Part shown: positions 56,779 through 64,000 of the stretch, one piece after another | How the letters are laid out: each line of letters opens with the position of its first letter | Position numbering within the stretch: the stretch's first letter is position 1 | NCBI GenBank assembly: GCA_000328365.1 | Contig: KB297234.1 | Span: forward strand, 415,616-479,615 | Direction: 5' to 3' | Source: Capitella teleta | Taxonomy: Eukaryota; Annelida; Polychaeta; Capitellidae | Length of the DNA: 64,000 nt | The notes under the pieces: generated by a model | The model's database searches: none | Seen by the model: the letters and a program-made list of their open reading frames with translations, nothing else | Told to the model about the DNA's origin: nothing | Translations under genes and position numbers: made by a program

Positions 56779-56809
56779 AAAGGTTACTCCCTAAAAGGGA
56801 GTAACCTTT
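56779..56809. terminator. Perfect 14-bp hairpin, function unknown
   Basis: AAAGGTTACTCCCT and AGGGAGTAACCTTT are perfect inverted arms with a 3-base loop (AAA). It is followed by CTTCTTTC and not by a T run. I list it here as a structural site only; it may be a degenerate transposon end or a stem in an RNA. Confidence 0.4.
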
Positions 56810-57245
56810 CTTCTTTCATTCTCTCTGCTTTACGAGTGGCCAGTTTCCAACAATCTTCCCTGATCCGCGATTCCCCATGCTCCCTGGTAGTTTTCTCATC
56901 AATCTCACGACAGGGATTTCTCCTGTGTAACACACTGATGGAGCACAATGAAGACACCTCCATTAATCATATCACTGTTGCATTAAGCTTGATTATGAAG
57001 ATAAATTGGAGACGAACATGCAAGGTACAAAGCTTCTCTGACCTCGCTCAATCAAAGGACGGAATCTCAAGATAGGGAAGAAACCCCAAAAAGTTCTAAG
57101 CCCCTCGAAAATTACCCCCTTTCATGTTTTGAGGGTTTTAGGCGGGGAGCTTTTAATTCGCCATCAGAAGACAGGAGGGCGTCAGGGGAACAATAATTGG
57201 ATTTTTTTTTCTCTTTCTGTCCATTTATTTTGCTTGTAAACGACG

Positions 57246-57345
57246 GGGTGGGGCGAGCAGCGCCACTTCTTCACTCCGAGCACTTAGAAACGTCAAAGAA
57301 AAGTGTATAAATAGGCGAAAAGTTTCATTAAATTCTATTTTAGTC
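57246..57345 (+). promoter_or_regulatory. Core-promoter-like site without a recognised gene
   Basis: A GC-box-like GGGGTGGGGCG (57246-57255) lies about 50 bp upstream of a consensus TATA box TATAAATA (57306-57313). I find no convincing coding exon downstream, so it could drive a non-coding transcript or be chance. Confidence 0.3.
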
Positions 57346-58688
57346 TAGAGTGCATCTTTGATTACCGACTCCTTTGAAGTTTTAAAGTAGAATTCCATGT
57401 TTTAGCTTGTTTTATCTGCGGAGATTTCTAGATTATAGCATCGATAACTCGGCATGATCGATTTTAACCTTTCGAACAAAGCTCTGATTTTATACTCGGT
57501 AACATGTGTACTTATATAGCCTCTCGTTGCGGCTTCACTTGTGCTAGTATTTGACTTTCTCACGCTGTAACACCGTCTGTCGTCTACTTCCGACCAACGT
57601 GGCGCTGTGAAGACCCCCTGTGCGGCAGATTACCGCCAGATTAATACTAATCGCGGCACTTGATCGTCGCGTGCGATCGCTCGTGGCACGCAGACGATGT
57701 TGCGTGCGCAGGCGCAGATCGAGCGCCGCACTCGCTGAACGGGCACGCAGAGACAAATAGGGCCTAATGACAGGCTATCATGAGAGCGAGGTCTCTTCAA
57801 CGATTCTTCTACACCTGAGAGCATGGCTCACTAGGAATGCTGTTACGAAGAAAACACCTTTCGCTCTCTATATCACCGTGAACATATGTGACATACCTAT
57901 GTCATGCAAATCCAAATTGGCATGCAGGTAATGCGGCGAAGTAACAGCCAGGTGTATATTAGTACATTGATGGTGCACGAAAGTAACACTGACTGAAGAG
58001 GGCGGCCCGCATGCGCTGTTCAGGGCATTCCCCTCCTCCAAACTCATCAGCTGATGGTTGGTCTACCTGCGAATCGCTTCAAATGACTTTGATCTCATTT
58101 TCCTAATGACCGAAAGCTTTTCAAAAGCAATCTCGCTTCTGAGACTTGAATGCGCGCATCAACCGTTTTTGGTCGTAAAGCTTTAAGAGGAGTGGACAGT
58201 ATGGTCAGATTAATTTGACCGCCACACTTGTGGCATTAAACACATCATCTGATTTTAATGCTGTTCGTTGGAATCCAAATGATCATGTGGCTCTGATTCT
58301 GTTAATGGCATTCTTTTCCTCTCCTTCTATGAGGCTTTAGGCAACTTTCAGCGATTGCATCAGGGCTGGGAGATGGTTGAACCAAAATTTGTGGTTGTTC
58401 ACATCACGACATAACTTTATTGTAGTCAGAAATTGAGTCAAAATATAAGTGTTACGTAACACGCATGGGTCCAAAATCCACGTAAATTGTAGCGTAAGAT
58501 TACTAAGGAATTTAAATGTTTTGTATTTCCTACATATCTCAGGAGACTGGTATACTTTTCGCACCTCACAATTTGAATTAAACGTCAACAGATAAAAGAT
58601 TAATACAGAGGAGCATGCTTTCTGCGCAGTTTCGTTACGTCATGAGATATTTCTGACTGGGATCCCGCTCACCAGATGAAATATAGGC

Positions 58689-58705
58689 AGCCCCCCCCCC
58701 CCCAT
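58689..58705. repeat. Poly-C tract
   Basis: About 16 consecutive C. Confidence 0.85.
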
Positions 58706-61700
58706 CAACGACACACTCGGTTTGATTCTATGCATGGACCGAATATTACTTCACTTTATGAAAATTTTCTCATTCCGTTTTTTTTCCCTCGTTGACTGGC
58801 ATGGAAATGGTTACGCCGTGTTAGCTAAAAAGTAAAATTAAATTTTACCCTTATCAATAAACTGATGTCGAAATCACTCGAGATGTCATAGCCTCAGAGG
58901 GTTTACACAGTAAACATAATTCAAAGTTATATACTAGTCAGCTAAAGTGTGCGTAGAGCTGTGACTCATAAAATGAGCGGGCTGGCACAGCGTGTGCATG
59001 TCATACAGATTGTCCATGCACCTTGCATGCTTGAATGTAAATGTTATCTGCGTGGAAGCATTCCCGTGCACCGAACTAGACTAAGGTTATGCAATATTTT
59101 GGACGAAAGCACACATCACATTCGGTATTCCTTCAGGACTGTATGCACACAATTCTCATTAATTATTTTACGAAACCATAAAAAAGGTCATAATGTTAAA
59201 TCAACGGTAATTTAATTTGGGTTAATACAAATATCTATAACGGAGATATTAGCTAATATGAAATCAAATTTGAATCTCAGCACGATTGACCAAATACTTG
59301 ATGCGTATAAGCCATAAATTTCAACTTCGCATGCCCTTTGCTCTATGGACTCTACCTATGGTTTGAGTATATGAGTTCTACAATATAACCTCCTCCGCAG
59401 AAAACACTTGAAATTGCCTCATTGACGATTATGGATCTGTATGCAAATGGATCAGGCATTTATAGGTCAAATGCCTTTTCATTTATATACATTGGATCAC
59501 AATGATGTCTTCTACATAAATTATAACAGGCATTTTTTTATACTCAAGAACACTATCAAATATCTCATGCACTTGCGTGTTTGAATGAATAGGGAATAAA
59601 GTTCTTAGAATATGTTGAAGATGGTGTCGGTCAGGTAGGCCCCGGTACTTCGACGATGCACGCACCAATGCAATCACGTGATGCATATTATTTTCAAAAC
59701 AAACTTGTGAACTCATTGCTGAGTTGTCGAATGCCGGGTTGCTACCTCCCTGTGTTTTAACCCAGTGGTAATATTTCCGTGGGAATCGTCGGAATGGACA
59801 GCCTGTCAATGTGATGTTCCCTGTTTGTGAAGAATCGTGTTGTATCGTATCGTGGGTATCTCTTTTGTTTGGTCCAGAAGCAGATAAGCCATTATGTATA
59901 CATGTCACGAGCTGGCAGCTACCTACAAACAAACAGATCAGTTTGAAACAGAGACGCGAGATAACCCGTGGCAGATAAACCGAATATCGGAATAAATTCG
60001 GATTATCAGGACGTGATAATTGATTAACGAGGTTCCGTCACTTCCGTGTGGACGGCTCAACAGTCTCGTTGTCGGTGTCGCATATTGACACTCGCCTCGG
60101 TGATCCTTCGTGTCCATGCCATCTCTGTGGTTGTTCAATACACTGTAATAATTCAACTATACACAACACTCGACTGCGTGCTAAACGAATAATACCAACT
60201 AAACATCGAATGAATTCCCAAATATGTGCAACTCAGCGAAGACGGCCAAAGACGAGATCGTCACCTGGCGACGCCCTCATGACAATTTACAAAGATGCCT
60301 AAAATATTTCCATGCCTGGAAGTGGGGAGTGAACGGCATGCGATTTTAATTTATGTAGGTTTAAAACATTAGAAATGGGTAGCAATTATATCTGCTGACA
60401 GAATTAGATAACAAATGATGGATAATTATCGAGATAACAAGTTCAGAACATTGCATAAGTGATGCGTGATCCGTGTCTGGTGTTATTCGGTGCATGATGT
60501 CCGCTATGTAAGCATCTCGTCTATGGGACGCACTTTTTTTTTTCTTTTTCTTTTTCACTTTCGAGAATCATGAATTGTGGTTATGAATTATATAAATTAC
60601 TATTTCATTAATTTTCTTTGACTTGAGTAAGGTCAGAATTTTCTTCTCACGTGTGATGAATCACGCCCGGTGATTGAATTAATCGAGGGGAATTTACGAC
60701 GGGAACGCCAGCATATGGGCAGAATACGCACCATACAAATTGAATATTTAAACTGCCATCTCTGACCCTTACAGGTACAAGCAGGGCATCCCATTAACCT
60801 CTGACCTGACCCGATAATTAAATGCGATCAGGATTTGATGGGGATGTCACCTCCTCGGCGCAACGCCGGCTGCTTGCACCTGACGTTAAAACGCCAAAGA
60901 GGCGAGAATTTACGGCCGCTTTGCCGCGCGCACAATGTGACCACCAGATCGACATAGCCACGCCCCTTCCACAACGGAAACACACGTTGTTATGGCAACA
61001 CGTCACTCAAAATTTATGGGCTAATAAATACGATGGAGACGAAGCTCAGAAGGAATTTGCAAAACCTTTTTTTTTTTTTAAAGCTCTGCGGTGTTTGAAT
61101 GATTCAATGGTAAGATAAGTGATGAGCTGGCGTTGATAAGAGTCTATTGTCGCTTAAGATCCGCGTCACAGGGCGTGAGAAAAACCAACAGAGAGCGAAT
61201 GAAGAACCCTCGAATGGTTCGATCCGACTCAAGGAGCGGCTCGACTCGGCGTCGCGTGCGACGCTGGAAAACCCCCTAAAATGGCGCCACTTTATATGTA
61301 TTTCGAATTAAAACGAAAACAAACAAAACTGTTAAAAATACTAAATGAACATATAATATTATCTAACGGAGAACCATGTTTTTCCATTACACGCTCGCAA
61401 ATTAGATTGCCATTAAAGTGACCGGCAGGGTCCAATATGCGACATTTTTTGTTCTTTTCTTCTCATATTCTGGAAGGCGAATATTGCAAAAAGGTTATAC
61501 TTACACCTGTGTTTTGCGGAAAGGTGGCAAACATACTGACACAGGCTCTTACGCATTCTCATTGATGTCTAGTTCATACCAAGCGATCGAATTATTTTGT
61601 TTATTAATTTTACGAGCATTCGTCGGAATCGATAGTGCTATTGATCGCTACCTCAGAATGGTAAGTTTAATGTGACCTTTATGTAAGGGTACGAATGACC

Positions 61701-62409
61701 CGGTGAAAGTAAGGTGACCGGGTCTGATCAAACGATGCAACCACAGATGTCACGGCGAGACTGACCATGAGTCCGTTATGATTCCGTAGTCAACAGGTGG
61801 GTCGGTAATCATAACGTAACCAAAGTGCGTTATGAGGTGTGTAACGGGGAACCAATCGATCACTAAATCGAATGCGTTGTTTTGGGTGTGTTTCGTGTAT
61901 ACTTGATTTCCACAGGTTCCTAATGCCCTGTATTGCATATCACGATTGGGAACAACCAAAGTGTTTACTGTTTTCCTTGAATTAAGAATTGTCGTTAATA
62001 GATGCAAATAAAGCAGCACCAACCTGTGCCTGACATGATTAACGGTTCGATGCAACAGGTTACGTAAGATTAAAACGACTGATGCACAATCATATAGGAC
62101 CCAGGCTTAGTTCTAACACTTGCATACAGCAAGGCCGTGTCATCATTACATAACTAATAGCAATGTTGCCAATATACGCTCAGTTTCAACGATCAACCAG
62201 GTGACATAAGCGGAATCCATCAACAGCGTGATTAATCAAAATTCCTCTAAAAGCATCCAGTCGCACGTGCATTGCTAATAATAGCTCCTATTGTAAGCAC
62301 CCTGAAAGAGCGTCACTTATAATGCCCTCGATATGGTCACGTGACCTCATATTTACTGTTATACGCGGTGAAGAGATGAGCCTTTGTTTTCGACAACCTG
62401 TGAGGCTCG

Positions 62410-62874
62410 TGTGGGAAAATCGTGAGCGAACCAAGTTGCGGCCTGACTTTCCCACGCGGCGCGCATACCTCTGCGCTGATTCTCATTGTAGACCTGTTGA
62501 ACGCGCGAACGCCAGCAGTCGGCGACTGCGGGTCAGGCGCTCAAGGCGTTATCTGCAAAGGGGGCGTGGTTTTCCCATACCTGATGGCACGTGGATGCGC
62601 CGTGATTGACAGCTGCCGTTTAAGGCCGCGCGCCAAATATGGCCGACACTGAGCGCTGATTGGTTAGAAGAAGAAGGTAGAAACTTTACGGCGCTCTGAT
62701 TGGCTGATGGCGACAGGTTGGAAGCGTGGGAACGTTGTCATTACTGACTGTTATCTTTGACGGACGCTGATATAAAGAGGTATAAACAATCACTGAAGTA
62801 TTTAACAGGTCGTGTGCTTGAGGATTGCGCACAACATATTTTGGACTATACTTACCCGGAATCAGTGCAACACA
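62410..62874 (+). promoter_or_regulatory. Promoter of second Hes gene with RBPJ-type sites
   Basis: Three matches to the RBPJ/Su(H) consensus YGTGRGAA: TGTGGGAA (62410-62417), its inverse TTCCCACG (62449-62456) and CGTGGGAA (62725-62732). The first two face each other, like the head-to-head pairs of Notch target genes, though the 31-bp spacing is wider than the usual 15-17. Two inverted CCAAT boxes (GATTGG at about 62658 and 62698) and a TATA box TATAAAGA (62771-62778) sit about 100 bp before the ATG. Confidence 0.65.
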
Positions 62875-64000
62875 ATGTCGACGGAAAAGGCACCGTCCAT
62901 CTCAGCCCAGGCACTTAGAAAGGTACGCTTACAGGTGATTTTAACAACAATAATAATCTCAAGTGCAAAACACCTGTTGCCCTTTTCCTGGTGTTCTCTC
63001 TGAAATAATTACATAACTCAGCTGAAATTATATTTTGGATTTTATTTTCAGATTAAAAAACCGATTATTGAGCGGAAACGGAGAGAACGGATTAATGATT
63101 CACTCAACCAACTCAAAGCTCTAGTTTTGGATGCACTCAATAAAGATGTAAGTTCTGTTCTTCTCTTAAATCTCATGCATCTCTACAACACACAGTACAT
63201 AAAATATACTCTGCACTGATGTGCCATTGCATAGACTATGAACTAGCTTCATTGTTATAGTCATTGTGATCTCCTGTCTAAACAACTCAACAAACCTTCC
63301 TATTGCGTGCTCTAAATAGAACAAAGTGAAACTGAAAGTGAAAGAAAACAAAGTGCGCTTTACAAAAACATTAAAATGAAAGCGAAAGAGAGCGCCAAAA
63401 ACAAAAGTGAAAGCGCGCGACGAAGGCTCCCGGTTTAATTTCTCTCTCTGAACTTCTCCACCTGAGGAGCCAGGCTGGGGAGCCACGCGCCACTCCTGTC
63501 GCTTCATTGGCCCTGCATAGGTTACCAGTCGGGGTTCTCACAGTGAACCACAAAAGCTCTGACTGAAAGGCCCTTTGAGACCCTCGAGTTTCTCACGATG
63601 ATGCCAAAGGGCTTCTTTGAACGGGGGTTGGGGGCGAGGGAGGGTGAATCTTCGTCTTTTGTGTTGAGGATACTGATTCAATTCGCGGTTAAGGCCTCTC
63701 AAGCGAGGAGCAAATATGCGCTTTAATAGTGCCGTCGGGCCGTGGGAACGAAAGCGTATTTGGTAGAAAAACACTGAGATATATATCTATATATATGAGT
63801 GCAAATAAAACGGCTGGTCGCGGATGCAACTTTACGGCTGGTTGCAGTGAATGCCTTCTTGAGATTAATGGCTTTTCTTATTTCATTTATTTTTCTTTTC
63901 CTTCAGGAATCGAGGTACTCGAAGATGGAGAAGGCTGACATTCTAGAGATGACAGTTCGTCACTTGAAGGTGGTCCAGCGCCAAGCCGCAGCCGCGAGTT
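62875..64000 (+). CDS. Hes-type bHLH repressor, 5' part (runs off window)
   Basis: Exons 62875-62922, 63052-63147 and 63907 to beyond 64000. The start MSTEKAPSISAQALRK is followed by IKKPIIERKRRERINDSLNQ, a basic region with the Hairy-type Pro, then LKALVLDALNKD and, after the next intron, ESRYSKMEKADILEMTVRHL. Exon 2 is exactly 32 codons and its borders fall at the same places in the bHLH as in the Hes gene at 49.8-52.7 kb, so the two share an ancestral structure. The short N-terminus and LVLDALNKD..SRYSKMEKADIL wording are like vertebrate Hes2/Hes5-type sequences. The Orange domain and WRPW end would lie outside the window. The upstream RBPJ-type sites support control by Notch. Confidence 0.96.

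Larger units (their letters stand above)
52688..62400. other. Non-coding interval between two divergent Hes genes
   Basis: No supported coding gene. Visible items are a TATA box without an obvious gene (57306), a 14-bp perfect hairpin (56779-56809), a poly-C run (58689-58705), short T and A tracts, and a 149-codon minus frame at 59483-59932 with no known motif. The interval is a natural place for enhancers of both Hes genes. Confidence 0.5.

Noticed and set aside
59483-59932. 149-codon minus-strand frame between the Hes genes
   Set aside because: No signal peptide, domain or splice context; composition looks like chance open frame.

Overview
This window is nuclear DNA of an invertebrate animal. 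The genes are spliced, and most introns are only about 48-65 bp with good GT/AG borders. They encode metazoan families: a CHID1-like chitinase-fold protein, LIPT1, an AAAP amino-acid transporter, a rhodopsin-class GPCR, a modular astacin with thrombospondin repeats, and two Hairy/E(spl) bHLH genes. The DNA is fairly AT-rich, carries many decayed transposons, and has two assembly gaps of exactly 50 N. I cannot name the phylum. Nothing looks bacterial and there is no CRISPR array.

Layout. 1-8 kb is transposon-rich: a fossil Ty3/Gypsy element (minus strand), a LINE reverse-transcriptase fragment, a tRNA-derived SINE split by a TIR element, and a decayed pogo/Tigger transposase. 9.2-13.7 kb holds two convergent compact genes, CHID1-like (+) and LIPT1 (-), with a pogo-like terminus and a poly-A tract between them. 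14.2-14.5 kb is a well-preserved SINE. 18.0-24.2 kb holds a tandem pair of two-exon genes for secreted, Thr-rich, probably GPI-anchored mucin-like proteins with related promoters; a LINE fragment lies in the intron of the second copy and another LINE lies just downstream. 28.5-29.6 kb is an intronless GPCR. 30.4-33.2 kb (-) is an SLC36-like transporter whose exon 4-5 region is duplicated around an assembly gap. 36.1-40.9 kb (-) is a 15-exon gene for a C-type lectin / astacin protease / TSR / WSC-like protein of about 1,276 residues. 40.9-49.8 kb shows no gene I can support. 49.8-52.7 kb (-) is a complete Hes gene ending in WRPW, and 62.9-64 kb (+) is the 5' part of a second Hes gene. The 10 kb between these two divergent genes is non-coding as far as I can see and probably holds shared regulatory DNA, including three RBPJ/Su(H)-type motifs just upstream of the second gene.

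The genes do not form a single pathway. The most unusual items are the lectin-astacin-TSR architecture, the mucin-like gene pair with a conserved 60-residue N-terminal region I do not recognise, the GPCR with an altered DRY motif, a GC-AG intron in LIPT1, a TIR element inserted in a SINE whose pre-insertion state can be read from the second SINE copy, and several strong short inverted repeats. Exon borders were set by eye from splice sites, reading frame and remembered family sequences; no database search was run.
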